From: Pontibacterium sp049599735 | GTDB lineage: Bacteria > Pseudomonadota > Gammaproteobacteria > Pseudomonadales > Balneatricaceae | Assembly: GCA_049599735.1 (NCBI GenBank) | Contig: JBMYOX010000001.1 | Coordinates: forward strand, 124,001-188,000 | DNA: 64,000 nt | Direction: 5' to 3' | Shown here: one piece after another, positions 1-9,800 of the stretch | How the letters are laid out: each line of letters begins with the position of its first letter | How positions within the stretch are numbered: the first letter of the stretch is position 1 | Made by a program: the position numbers and the translations under genes | The notes under the pieces: model-generated | What the model was told of the DNA's origin: nothing | Seen by the model: the letters and a program-made list of their open reading frames with translations, nothing else | Databases searched by the model: none

Positions 1-3000
1 CACCCCCAATCAGCATTTTAAAACCGGCAGGGGCTTTAAAACCAGCTTCCAGTAACAACTGCCAGCTGGATGCCGTACCTTGCATTGCGGTCACTTCAGC
101 ACTTTCAATCAGCGACTTCAGCCGGAAACCATCACCCGTATCCGTATCTTCCGCAATAATCAGCCGTGCACCGGTCAGCAGCGGTAAAAACAATTCCAAC
201 GCCGAGATATCAAAGGCCACAGTAGTCACCGCCAGGAAACAATCCCGGTCTGTTAAACCCGGTGTGACCGCCATAGATTCCAGGAAATTGACTATCGCAC
301 CCTGGCTGATTTCAACGCCTTTTGGATGCCCGGTCGAACCTGACGTATAAATTACATAAGCCAGATCTTCAGTGTTGCGGCACAACGGTGCCAGCGGGCT
401 GTCATCTATCAAGCGGGTCTGCTCATCGGCCAGATTGATCACCGGCAAGTCGGCTACCGACACACTTAACGTGCCATCTGTAATCAGTGCAGATACAGCC
501 GCATCAGACAGAATGTAATCCAGACGTGCCTGTGGATGGGAAGGATCCAGTGGCACATAAGCCGCTCCGGCCCTGAGTGTGGCCAGCAGCGCAATCAGTG
601 TATTCACCGAGCGTTGCACGGCAACCGCCACTTTCACACCCGCACGGGCATCCGGTAACTGACTTAACAGTTGGTTTGCCAGTGTGCGGGTTTGTAATTC
701 AAGTTCAGCATAAGTCAGTGTCTGGCCACCACAGCAAACCGCCAGCGCATCCGGCTGCGTTGAAGCCCGGGCCAGCAACAACTGATCCAGACATTGTCCG
801 TCAGAATAAGCCCTTGCCGTCTGGTTAAGACGAGTCAACTGTTGTGCATAAGACACCGGCAACCAGTTCGCTTTAACCAATAGCTGCTGTGGTTCGCTGA
901 CCAGGGTTTCCAGTAAACGCTGGTATACCTCAAGCCAGTGGCTAATGGTTTGGGCATCAAAGAGGTCTGAATTGTAATCACAGTCCAGACGCAAACCCTG
1001 ATCCGATTCGATAATATTAAGGAACAGATCAAAATTCACATAGGCTTTAGGGTTTGGCTCAATGCTGACGGTCAGATCCGGCCAGTGCTGATGATCATCA
1101 AGCCGCTCAAGATTAAACTGCACCTGCGCCAAAGGTACTTGCCCCTGAGGACGGGGTAAATCCAGCTTATGCACCAACGCACCCAGGGTTGTGCCCTGAT
1201 GTTCGTAGGCGTCCAGCACCTGTTTAGAAACCGCTTTTAAATGCGCGGCCAGTGTTGTTTGTGTTGTCCACTGGCCCCGTATCGGCAGGAAGTGGACACA
1301 ATGACCCACCAGGATCTCATCATCAAGCTGCGCCTGCCCGGCAGTAGGCACACCCACCACAATGTCCGACTGGCCTGCCAAACGCCCCAGCATCGCCTGA
1401 AAACCGGCCAACAGGGTTGCAAACAATGTGGAGCCTTGCTGCGCCCCGGCTTTTTTCAGCGCCTGATAAAAATCACTGCTTATATGGGCAGACAGACTGG
1501 CCCCCTTAAAGGACTGCCTGGCGTCACGGGGCCGATCCGTTGGCAAAACCAGCGGATCGGGCGCCGGTGCAAACTGATTTAACCAGTAAGTTTCAACTGC
1601 GGCTTTCTGCTCATCGGATACAACATGCTGAGCGCTGGCATAACGGGAGAACGGCAAAGCCGCCGGTAGCAGGGCCAACCCTTCACGTAGCTCGGCTGCG
1701 TAAAGTTCAGGCAACTCAGTGACCAGGACATTTATCGACCAGCCATCACAGACAATATGATGGGCGGAAAGAATCAGGGCCTGTTCCTGATCCGATAAAC
1801 GTACCAGGTGGGCACGAAATACCGGCCCGTTTACCAAATCAAAGGCTTTATGTGCTTCTTCTTCGATCTGCTGATCATAAATAGTCTGAGCTGTTTCGGG
1901 CTGACCCGAAGCATCGGTTTCACGGAAAGAAAGTGCGGTATCTGCCTCAATTCTGAAGGCTTCTCCGGTTGGCAAAAAACGGGTTCTCAGAGCATCATGC
2001 CGCTGGACCAGCTTATGCAGCGCAGACTTCAGAGCCTCAGTATCCAGCTTGCCTTTAAAGTGCAGGCTGACCGACTCATTAAACACACAAGAGGCCGCAT
2101 CACCCGGCTGAGCCGATAACCAGATTTCAAGCTGACTTTCTGTCAGAGGAAACAGCACTTCAGACACTTCAGCAGTCGCAGGCTCGGCTGCGGTCGCTTC
2201 TTTATCAACGCCTGATACACCGGCATCTTTCATCGCAGCCAGTGCGCCCTGAAAAGCGTCCAGAATAAACTGAATATCAGCATCCGAATGGGCGGTGGTC
2301 AGGAAGCAGGGATAACCATCCTGAATATGCACACCCCGTTCACGCAGGTGGTAATAGAGCAACCCGGCCAGCGCCGCTTCATCGTGAATATTAAAATAGA
2401 AGAAGCTGGAATAATGCTCGATATGCGTGCTTAGCCCAAACTGATCAAACAGCTGGTTCAGCTTATCAACCAGATCAGTCGTGCGCTGTGCCATACGCGC
2501 CTGAAGCGCCGGGCCTTGTGTCTGTATATGATTCAGCACGGCACGCACCGCCGCCAGTGTCATCGGATGGCGTACAAAAGTACCGGCAAAGAAAGTCACT
2601 CCCACTTCCGGGAAAGAATCATTACCATAATCCCACTGACCGCCGTCCAGCGCGTCCATAAACTGGGATTTACCCGCCAGAATACCCACCGGCATACCAC
2701 CACCCACCACTTTGCCATAAGTGGCCAGATCTGCGTGGATACCCGTTACCGCCTGAATACCACCAGGATGCACACGGAAACCCGTGACTACTTCATCAAA
2801 AACCAGGGCATTGCCCCCTTGCTCAGTGATATGGCGCAGCTCTCGCAGGAAGGCAAACGGCTGCAGGGCCGGATGACGGCTTTGCACCGGCTCAACCACC
2901 ACCGCCGCAATATCATCCGCATGTTCCTGAATCCAGCTCAGGCTTTCCACAGCGCCGTATTCAAGCACCACCATATTGGCAACCGCTTCACGCGGAATAC

Positions 3001-6000
3001 CGCCGGCAATAGGCTGTGAACGGCGACGCGATGCTTTTCCAACACCTTTGACCAGCACTTCGTCAAACTGGCCGTGATAATCCCCATTAAACACCACGAC
3101 CTTGTCACGACCCGTTACCGCCCGCGCAAGGCGCATGGCGGCCATCACCGCCTCAGAGCCGGTATTACAAAAGGTGACCCGTTCGTTACCGGTGATCTCT
3201 GCAAATAGTGTGGCCACTTCACCGGCATATTCTGCCTGCGGACCAATCGCAAAACCTTTATCCAGCTGTTCACGCAGTGCATCCACTACAAAATCCGGAG
3301 AGTGCCCAAAAAATGTCTGGCCATAACCGTTAACCAGGTCGACATATTCGTTGCCGTCCAGATCCCAGAGTTTTGACCCGGCACAACGGTCTACCACCAG
3401 CGGGTACACCAGTTCTTTCCATTCGTTACGGAAACCTGCCGCCGCACGAGGGTCAGCCAGTACCTGGCGGTGCGCGCGGGTGGATTGTTTAGAGCTTCGC
3501 ATCCGGCTTTCACTGCGCGCTGCCAGTTCTGCGATATGTGCCACCATCTCCGGTGACAGGGCTGTATCTGAAGTCGTCTGACCGGACTGATACACATCAA
3601 AACGTGAACCCGCATCCTGATCTTCTGGACCCTGTTCAGTTTCCCCCTCAGACGCCGGGCCAGCGGCAACAGCAGCCTGAGGCAAAGCCTGCGGATCAAT
3701 CTGTTGTACAAGGAACGCAACCAAAGCACCCGGGCTATTATAATCACCCAATAACTGACGGAAGGTCAGCTTAACCTTAAAGGCTTTCTGAATACGTTGA
3801 GCAACCTGAGTCAGAAACAGGGAGTCAAAGCCCATTTCAATAAAGGTTGTATCATCACTGATATCCGTAAAAACCTCACCGGACAGGTCTTCAAATACCG
3901 CTAATACCTGCTGTCGGATCGGGTGGCTGCCCGCAGCCTCAGTGTTCTGATCTGCCCCGGTTTCAGTCTGTTCAATCGAACCGGCCTCCAGGGCCTCAGT
4001 CAGACTATAAGCACCGCCTGCGGCCTGCGCAGCTTGTGTATTTTCAGGTGCATCAATCCAGTGTCGACGCCGTTGGAAAGCATAAGTTGGCAGGGAAACA
4101 CGGGCCCCCTGACCCTGATGGATCACTGACCAGTCCACCTCAACACCCAATGCCCACAAACGGCCAAAAGCTTCCAGTAGCATATCCTGATCAGGCACCC
4201 GGCGTTCTGCATCGGGCAGTGAAGTGGCGGTAGCAACATTCACTCCTCGCAAGCACTGCCGTGCCAGTGTGGTCAGTACATTACCCGGCCCCATTTCCAG
4301 CAGCACAGCATTGGGCTGGCATTGCACAGCCGCCGTAACCCCTTCGGCAAAACGCACGGCTTCCCGGGCATGATTCGCCCAATATTCAGGCGCCATCGCC
4401 TGTTTATCGGTCATCAACTGACCACTGACACAGGAGATAACCGGAAAAGTCGGTGCTGACAACTTAACCTGGCTGACCGCAGCCAGCAGCGGTGCGAGCA
4501 CCGGTTCCATCATTGCGGAATGAAATGCATGGGATGTATGCAAGCGGCGATGAATCACATCACGGGCAACCAGAGTGGCTTCCAGCGCTTCAATCGCATC
4601 AAAAGGCCCGGCAACCACACAAAGTGATGGCGAGTTCACTGCCGCCAAAGAGAGCTCATCATTCAACAGTGTCCGCACATCCTGTTCGGGTAAACGCACA
4701 CTGAGCATTGCACCTGCCGGTACGTCATACATCAGCCGGCCGCGCTCAGCCACCAGCGCTAATGCATCCGCCAGCGAAACAACACCGGCCAGTACCGCAG
4801 CCACCCACTCACCTACACTATGGCCCAGCATAGCCGCAGGTTTGATACCTCGTTGCAGCCACATCTGAGCAGTTGCATATTCCACAGTAAAAATAGCCGG
4901 TTGCGCCATAATCGTAGACATCAGCCGCTCAGCCGCCACATCCCGATCAGCATCGGCTGCGGGATAAAGCACATCACGCAAATCAACACCCATCAGCGGT
5001 GCTAAAACCTCAGCGCAATGATCCACGGCCTGACGGAAGACCGGTTCTTTTTCATACAATCCGCGTCCCATATCCGGGTACTGGGAGCCCTGACCGGGAA
5101 ACAGGAAAACAACAGGACGGCCTGATTCGGCTGACTGCCCTTTAAACAGGGACGGACTGTTAAGGACACTCATTGCCTGATTGGCATCAGAAGCGACCAG
5201 CACAGCCCGGTGATCAAACGCCCGACGGCCTTCCATCAATGTAAAAGCCACATCCTGCAGGGACTGTTCAGGATGCCGGGACAAATGGGCCGCCAGGTTT
5301 TCTGTGGCCTGCTGTAACGCAGCTTCAGTGCGGGCAGAGCAGACCAATAATTGTGGGCTTTTAATATCATCAGGACTTTTTTCCCGCACAGCGGGTGTTT
5401 CTTCCAATACCAGATGTACGTTAGTGCCCCCCACACCAAAAGCACTGACACCCGCACGACGGGGTTCGTCCTGTGTCACCCAGTCAGTAAGCTGACTATT
5501 GACATGAAAAGGGGTGCTTTCGATATTAATCCGGGGATTGGGGCGCTCAAAATGCAAAGTCGCGGGTATTTTGGCATTTTTTAGCGACAGGGCCGTTTTA
5601 ATCAGGCCTGTTACCCCCGCGGCCGCATCCAGATGGCCCACATTGGTTTTAACCGAACCAATGGCACAATAACCCCTATCCTCTGTATGCTCACGATATG
5701 CTTTGGTCAGACCCGCAATCTCGATAGGATCACCCAGCGGGGTGCCGGTGCCGTGGCATTCCACATAGCTGATCGAGCGGGCATCAACTTCCGCGGCTTC
5801 CAGTGCGGCACTGATAGCACCCGCCTGACCGTCAATGCTTGGCGCGGTGAAACCAACTTTATCGGAGCCATCGTTATTTACACCACAACCACGAATCACC
5901 GCATACACACGGTCACCGTCTGCCAGTGCATCTTCATAACGTTTTAACAGCACAACACCCGCGCCGCTGCCAAAAATAGTGCCACCGGCCTGCGCGTCAA

Positions 6001-6739
6001 AGCTACGACAATGACCGTCAGGCGAAACCATGCCTCCTTCCTGATGCAGATAACCACGCTTTTGAGGGAACGTGATTGAAACTCCCCCCGCCAGTGCCAT
6101 ATCACACTGGTACATCTGCAAACTCTGACAGGCCTGAGAGATGGCCAGCAAGGATGTCGAACAGGCACTGTTCATGCTGATGCCCGGCCCTTTTAAATCC
6201 AGTTTATAAGACACCCGGGTGGCAAAAAAATCCGGCGCACTGCCCACCAGCATCGGGTAATGACCCACCTGATAACTACTGGTAAATTCATTCGTAACCG
6301 CCGGACTGGCACAAACATTACGCAGCAGATAGGTATTCAGGCTGCTGCCACCAAAAACCCCTACAGGTGCATCGACTTTGGCAGGGTCGTAACCGGCATC
6401 CTCCAGCGACTCCCAGGCGCACTCCAGAAAAACCCGCTGCTGGGGGTCGGTTAACTGCGCTTCTTTGGCATACATGCCAAAAAAATCAGCATCAAACTGA
6501 TCAACATTCTCCAGAATAGGGCGGGCTTTCACAAAATTGGGGTCATTTCGCACCTCAGGTCCAAAATCATCCTCCAGCTCTTCATCGGAGAAGTGGGTAA
6601 TTGACTCAACCCCATCACACAAATTTCGCCAGAACTGCTCAACGGTTTCAGCCCCCGGAAAACGCCCGGACATACCAATAATGGCAATGCCGTTCATCAG
6701 ATTTTCATCCCGTTCTGAATTATTGTGATCTTCGCTCAT
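1..6739 (-). CDS. Hybrid polyketide synthase / NRPS, KS-AT-ACP-aminotransferase-C-A (3' end outside window)
   Basis: The reading frame is open from an ATG at 6739 to the window edge, about 2246 codons, so the C-terminus is missing. Domains in order: ketosynthase with Cys193 in NSACSTS, His329 in ECHGTGT and His369 in NVGHLD; acyltransferase with Ser641 in GHSVGE and HAFH at 737-740, the motif usual for malonyl-CoA; ACP with Ser973 in GFDSL; a glutamate-1-semialdehyde-type PLP aminotransferase (NTGSEAV, Lys1343 in TYGKVVGGG); condensation domain with HHIVCDG at 1660-1666; adenylation domain starting near 2030 with YTSGSTGHPKG at 2131. This order matches the core of mycosubtilin/iturin MycA and microcystin McyE. 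The family role is one malonate extension, conversion of the beta-keto group to a beta-amine, then amide formation. No KR, DH or ER is seen. The visible A-domain code residues D-I-L-Q-L-G fit the start of the glycine code. The start lies 3 bases after the upstream A-PCP gene. The N-terminus is acidic. Confidence 0.9.
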   Translation of the reverse strand, partial: MSEDHNNSERDENLMNGIAIIGMSGRFPGAETVEQFWRNLCDGVESITHFSDEELEDDFGPEVRNDPNFVKARPILENVDQFDADFFGMYAKEAQLTDPQQRVFLECAWESLEDAGYDPAKVDAPVGVFGGSSLNTYLLRNVCASPAVTNEFTSSYQVGHYPMLVGSAPDFFATRVSYKLDLKGPGISMNSACSTSLLAISQACQSLQMYQCDMALAGGVSITFPQKRGYLHQEGGMVSPDGHCRSFDAQAGGTIFGSGAGVVLLKRYEDALADGDRVYAVIRGCGVNNDGSDKVGFTAPSIDGQAGAISAALEAAEVDARSISYVECHGTGTPLGDPIEIAGLTKAYREHTEDRGYCAIGSVKTNVGHLDAAAGVTGLIKTALSLKNAKIPATLHFERPNPRINIESTPFHVNSQLTDWVTQDEPRRAGVSAFGVGGTNVHLVLEETPAVREKSPDDIKSPQLLVCSARTEAALQQATENLAAHLSRHPEQSLQDVAFTLMEGRRAFDHRAVLVASDANQAMSVLNSPSLFKGQSAESGRPVVFLFPGQGSQYPDMGRGLYEKEPVFRQAVDHCAEVLAPLMGVDLRDVLYPAADADRDVAAERLMSTIMAQPAIFTVEYATAQMWLQRGIKPAAMLGHSVGEWVAAVLAGVVSLADALALVAERGRLMYDVPAGAMLSVRLPEQDVRTLLNDELSLAAVNSPSLCVVAGPFDAIEALEATLVARDVIHRRLHTSHAFHSAMMEPVLAPLLAAVSQVKLSAPTFPVISCVSGQLMTDKQAMAPEYWANHAREAVRFAEGVTAAVQCQPNAVLLEMGPGNVLTTLARQCLRGVNVATATSLPDAERRVPDQDMLLEAFGRLWALGVEVDWSVIHQGQGARVSLPTYAFQRRRHWIDAPENTQAAQAAGGAYSLTEALEAGSIEQTETGADQNTEAAGSHPIRQQVLAVFEDLSGEVFTDISDDTTFIEMGFDSLFLTQVAQRIQKAFKVKLTFRQLLGDYNSPGALVAFLVQQIDPQALPQAAVAAGPASEGETEQGPEDQDAGSRFDVYQSGQTTSDTALSPEMVAHIAELAARSESRMRSSKQSTRAHRQVLADPRAAAGFRNEWKELVYPLVVDRCAGSKLWDLDGNEYVDLVNGYGQTFFGHSPDFVVDALREQLDKGFAIGPQAEYAGEVATLFAEITGNERVTFCNTGSEAVMAAMRLARAVTGRDKVVVFNGDYHGQFDEVLVKGVGKASRRRSQPIAGGIPREAVANMVVLEYGAVESLSWIQEHADDIAAVVVEPVQSRHPALQPFAFLRELRHITEQGGNALVFDEVVTGFRVHPGGIQAVTGIHADLATYGKVVGGGMPVGILAGKSQFMDALDGGQWDYGNDSFPEVGVTFFAGTFVRHPMTLAAVRAVLNHIQTQGPALQARMAQRTTDLVDKLNQLFDQFGLSTHIEHYSSFFYFNIHDEAALAGLLYYHLRERGVHIQDGYPCFLTTAHSDADIQFILDAFQGALAAMKDAGVSGVDKEATAAEPATAEVSEVLFPLTESQLEIWLSAQPGDAASCVFNESVSLHFKGKLDTEALKSALHKLVQRHDALRTRFLPTGEAFRIEADTALSFRETDASGQPETAQTIYDQQIEEEAHKAFDLVNGPVFRAHLVRLSDQEQALILSAHHIVCDGWSINVLVTELPELYAAELREGLALLPAALPFSRYASAQHVVSDEQKAAVETYWLNQFAPAPDPLVLPTDRPRDARQSFKGASLSAHISSDFYQALKKAGAQQGSTLFATLLAGFQAMLGRLAGQSDIVVGVPTAGQAQLDDEILVGHCVHFLPIRGQWTTQTTLAAHLKAVSKQVLDAYEHQGTTLGALVHKLDLPRPQGQVPLAQVQFNLERLDDHQHWPDLTVSIEPNPKAYVNFDLFLNIIESDQGLRLDCDYNSDLFDAQTISHWLEVYQRLLETLVSEPQQLLVKANWLPVSYAQQLTRLNQTARAYSDGQCLDQLLLARASTQPDALAVCCGGQTLTYAELELQTRTLANQLLSQLPDARAGVKVAVAVQRSVNTLIALLATLRAGAAYVPLDPSHPQARLDYILSDAAVSALITDGTLSVSVADLPVINLADEQTRLIDDSPLAPLCRNTEDLAYVIYTSGSTGHPKGVEISQGAIVNFLESMAVTPGLTDRDCFLAVTTVAFDISALELFLPLLTGARLIIAEDTDTGDGFRLKSLIESAEVTAMQGTASSWQLLLEAGFKAPAGFKMLIGG

Positions 6740-6742
6740 CGG

Positions 6743-8668
6743 TTACTTTTTCCTTTGTTTTCGAGCCCGTTCAAGTGCCGCTTTACGGCCATCAGAGCGG
6801 ATTTTCGAGCGCGATTGCGCCGGGGGGGAATGAGGTGTTTTTTGCTTGATGTTAAGCGCCAGTGCTGACACTGATGGCAACCGAAACAGTTCAATCAGAT
6901 CAATAGTTACACCCATTTCTGAGCGAATCAGCGCCTGCAGTTCTATCAAACGTAAAGAGTTACCACCCAAATCAAAAAAATTATCATGTAAGCCAATATG
7001 CTCACGAACCAGCACTTGCCGAAACAAAACCTGAAGCCTTGCTTCTGTATCCAAAGCCGCAGGCTCTGAAGGCAACACCGGATGCGGTAACGGCTCAGGT
7101 TTTGATACCAGAGCCGCACGATCCACTTTACCGTTTGGCGTTAGAGGAAAAGCTTCAAGCGTGGTAATGCCCGAGGGCACCATATAATCAGGCAGTTCCT
7201 GACGTAGAAAATCACCTGCGTTCTTGATAAATAAAGGCGCCGCTGACAGGGCCTTTACAGGCACAATAAAAGCAAGCAGATGACGAACAGGCGGTGCCAT
7301 TTCCTGTTTTACCTCCTGAACAACCACCGCCGCATCCTCAATCCGGGGGTGGCGGCGCAGACAATGTTCTATTTCATCCAGCTCAATACGTTTACCGTTG
7401 AGCTTAATCTGCCGATCCACACGGCCCCGGAATTCAATATTGCCATCCGGCAAGCGACGAACGCGGTCTCCCGTGCGATAAAGCCGTGCTTTGGAATTTG
7501 CAGAGAAGGGGTCGGCAACAAAACGCGCTTGCGTCAGCGCGGGTTGATTCAGATAACCCAGCGCAACCCCGTGACCACCGGCGTAAAGCTCCCCTTCCTC
7601 ACCCTCCCCAACCGGCTGCCCCTGCTCATCCAGAATATAAACGGTTGTACCACCGATAGCCTGGCCTACAGGTGCACTGGACTCCGCTGAAAAATCACGG
7701 GGAAACGTATAACAACAGGTAAAGGTTGTGTTTTCTGTTGGGCCATAACCATTAATCAGCTGGCAATCCGGCAACTGCTGCAGCACTTTGACAATATGAG
7801 CCGGTGACAACACATCACCCCCGGCCAACAACTGACGCAGCGGTCTCAGGCTTTCAAGACGGTGATCCACCATCAAATGAAACAAGCCTGCCGTTAACCA
7901 GAGCGTGGTTATACCCTGGCCACAAATACTGTCGGCAATATCATCCAGTGTAGGCTGCGCCTTTGGCAGAACCACCAAAGTGCCACCGTTAAGCAGGGCA
8001 CCCCAGATTTCAAAGGTTGAGGCATCAAAGGCGAGGGGAGCAAGCTGCAATATCACCTCATCAGCATCCAGGCGGGCAAAGTGATTACCTTGTACCAGCC
8101 GCAGGATTGCACGCTGAGGCACAACAACACCTTTAGGTCGCCCGGTAGAGCCCGAGGTATACATCACATAAGCGGGATGCTCCGGTGATACCGCTACGGG
8201 AAGGACGGTCTCCGATGACCCGGTTCCATCCAGATAAAGTGGCTCACCCTGCCAGAAAGGCGCTAAGCCCGTTGCTTCCGGTAAACCAGGCTGAACCAGC
8301 ATAAGTGTGGGCTGACTGTCTTTATAAATATGACAAAGCGCATTCCGTGGATAAGACGCATCAAAAGGCACATATACCGCACCCGTACGTAATACCGCCA
8401 GCACAGCCACAATAGCCTCGATTCCACGTTGTGCAAAAAGACCCACAAAATCACCCGGCCCAACGTTCCGGGACTGTAGCCGGGCCGCCAGCGCATCCAC
8501 CTGTTGAGACAGGCACAAGTAACTAAGCTGATGATCTTCACAAATAAGGGCTGTTTTATGGGGTGTGCGTTTAACAACCGCCTGAAAAGCGGTGGTAACA
8601 GAAAGTGCCAAACCAGAACTTTGCTCGGCACCGGAACCGTCAGGTGTTATACGGGGTGTAAGCAGCAT
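6743..8668 (-). CDS. Stand-alone NRPS loading protein, adenylation-PCP, valine-like code
   Basis: This 641-residue protein has one adenylation domain (YTSGSTGRPKG near 170, GYGPTEN near 310, YRTGDR, NGKVDR) and one peptidyl carrier domain with its phosphopantetheine serine in DLGGNSLR near 580. There is no condensation domain, so it is expected to activate one amino acid as an acyl adenylate, load it on its own carrier and start the chain. By alignment with the PheA pocket I read the ten-residue code as DAFWLGGTFK, one conservative change from the classic valine code DAFWIGGTFK. The last 23 residues are packed with Lys and Arg, unlike a normal PCP end, and may dock to the acidic N-terminus of the next protein. 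It sits 3 bases upstream of the KS-containing gene on the same strand. Substrate is inferred; family assignment is firm. Confidence 0.92.
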   Translation of the reverse strand: MLLTPRITPDGSGAEQSSGLALSVTTAFQAVVKRTPHKTALICEDHQLSYLCLSQQVDALAARLQSRNVGPGDFVGLFAQRGIEAIVAVLAVLRTGAVYVPFDASYPRNALCHIYKDSQPTLMLVQPGLPEATGLAPFWQGEPLYLDGTGSSETVLPVAVSPEHPAYVMYTSGSTGRPKGVVVPQRAILRLVQGNHFARLDADEVILQLAPLAFDASTFEIWGALLNGGTLVVLPKAQPTLDDIADSICGQGITTLWLTAGLFHLMVDHRLESLRPLRQLLAGGDVLSPAHIVKVLQQLPDCQLINGYGPTENTTFTCCYTFPRDFSAESSAPVGQAIGGTTVYILDEQGQPVGEGEEGELYAGGHGVALGYLNQPALTQARFVADPFSANSKARLYRTGDRVRRLPDGNIEFRGRVDRQIKLNGKRIELDEIEHCLRRHPRIEDAAVVVQEVKQEMAPPVRHLLAFIVPVKALSAAPLFIKNAGDFLRQELPDYMVPSGITTLEAFPLTPNGKVDRAALVSKPEPLPHPVLPSEPAALDTEARLQVLFRQVLVREHIGLHDNFFDLGGNSLRLIELQALIRSEMGVTIDLIELFRLPSVSALALNIKQKTPHSPPAQSRSKIRSDGRKAALERARKQRKK

Positions 8669-8868
8669 AGAGAAAGAACCCGTCTATTTGAAACCGAAGT
8701 GCTTAAAGTAGCCCGTAACAAACTGTACACAGCGTCTGGCCAGATCAATTAAAATAGAATGAAGACTCATTTTATTTATGCTGACTAAGTATTCAATAAC
8801 AAATCAGATTGAGGTGCCATCTTTCTTATAAACAATAGGCAATAATACGGAATTATGCCGGTAAACTT

Positions 8869-9684
8869 TTATCCTTGTTTTTCTAAGATTAAATAAAAGC
8901 CCTGATTACAGAAGTGTCCGATTTCCGGATGTGTGGGTATAGCGTGGGTTAAAGCGGGAATATGCCACTGATCCTGAATCCGGTAACCCAGGGTTTCCAG
9001 TTCGGACAGAAATGCTTCCCGGTTTCTGATCTGATAAGGCACAAGCCCGGTACCAAAATTCTCCAGCGTGAATACTGGCTCCGCATCATGCAGCGCCACT
9101 TTATTTAATAGCAGATGCTCGGGCAGTGAGGGTAATTGTGTTAAGAGCCCGGAAAACGGAATATCGAGGTATTGCAACAAACCGGACGCCAGAAAGATAT
9201 CCGGTGTGTTCTGCTCATCTAACGAAGCGGTAAACACCAGGTTATTCAATCCATCTTCGTTCGCCCGCAAACGGCCTGCTTCTGCAACCGCAGGCACATC
9301 GTAAATTGTCCAGTTAACCGCTGTCAGATCCAGATAAGGATAAAAGGCCCGATATTTAGTACCCATATGACCGCCCGCATCCAGCAATTGCCTGGCATCC
9401 GGTAACAGACGGTTCAGCCAGTAAATCACCGGGTAATCCCAGGGCGCCAGTTCACACATTAACTCAAAGTTAAGGGCCACAACATTTTTATTGTCATAAC
9501 CAACCGTCAGGTTTGAAGGCACCGCAGCTACCGCAGCCTGCCGGGTTCTGTAGGCCCCCTGAAAGCGCAAACGCATCGGGGCTATATAGTGCAGCCTGCC
9601 AAGCAGTGTACGTAATCTGCTTAACAGGGGGCTGAGCAGGCCACAGCCTGTGTGATATATATTTTTCAAGCAGCCCTTTATCAT
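8869..9684 (-). CDS. Putative SAM-dependent methyltransferase, TIGR04325-like
   Basis: This 271-residue protein has the class I methyltransferase glycine-rich motif LLDAGGHMGTKY near residue 100, an acidic strand end in the TIYDVP region, and a conserved-looking SGLLQYLD segment. Its overall pattern (FxGAYxT near the N-terminus, a WDYPVIYWL segment before the SAM motif) matches my memory of the TIGR04325 family, often found beside polysaccharide or secondary-metabolite genes. The acceptor substrate is unknown. It lies 200 bp upstream of the A-PCP gene on the same strand, so it could be the first biosynthetic gene of the pathway and modify the product, or an independent gene. The start is ATG 9684 near a weak ribosome-binding site. 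Confidence 0.7.
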   Translation of the reverse strand: MIKGCLKNIYHTGCGLLSPLLSRLRTLLGRLHYIAPMRLRFQGAYRTRQAAVAAVPSNLTVGYDNKNVVALNFELMCELAPWDYPVIYWLNRLLPDARQLLDAGGHMGTKYRAFYPYLDLTAVNWTIYDVPAVAEAGRLRANEDGLNNLVFTASLDEQNTPDIFLASGLLQYLDIPFSGLLTQLPSLPEHLLLNKVALHDAEPVFTLENFGTGLVPYQIRNREAFLSELETLGYRIQDQWHIPALTHAIPTHPEIGHFCNQGFYLILEKQG

Positions 9685-9800
9685 TCAGCAATTCCTATTG
9701 GCTCAGATCCGCATTTAATACTGACTTCCTATTGCCTTCATTGCAGAATTTACAGCGAAGTGTCTCTTCAATACAAAAGTACTCAAAACCCAACAACCGA

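Noticed and set aside
1..700. A possible frameshift in the A domain near the left edge
   Set aside because: On recounting, the YTSGSTG codons are in frame with the start at 6739, so the giant gene is intact within the window.
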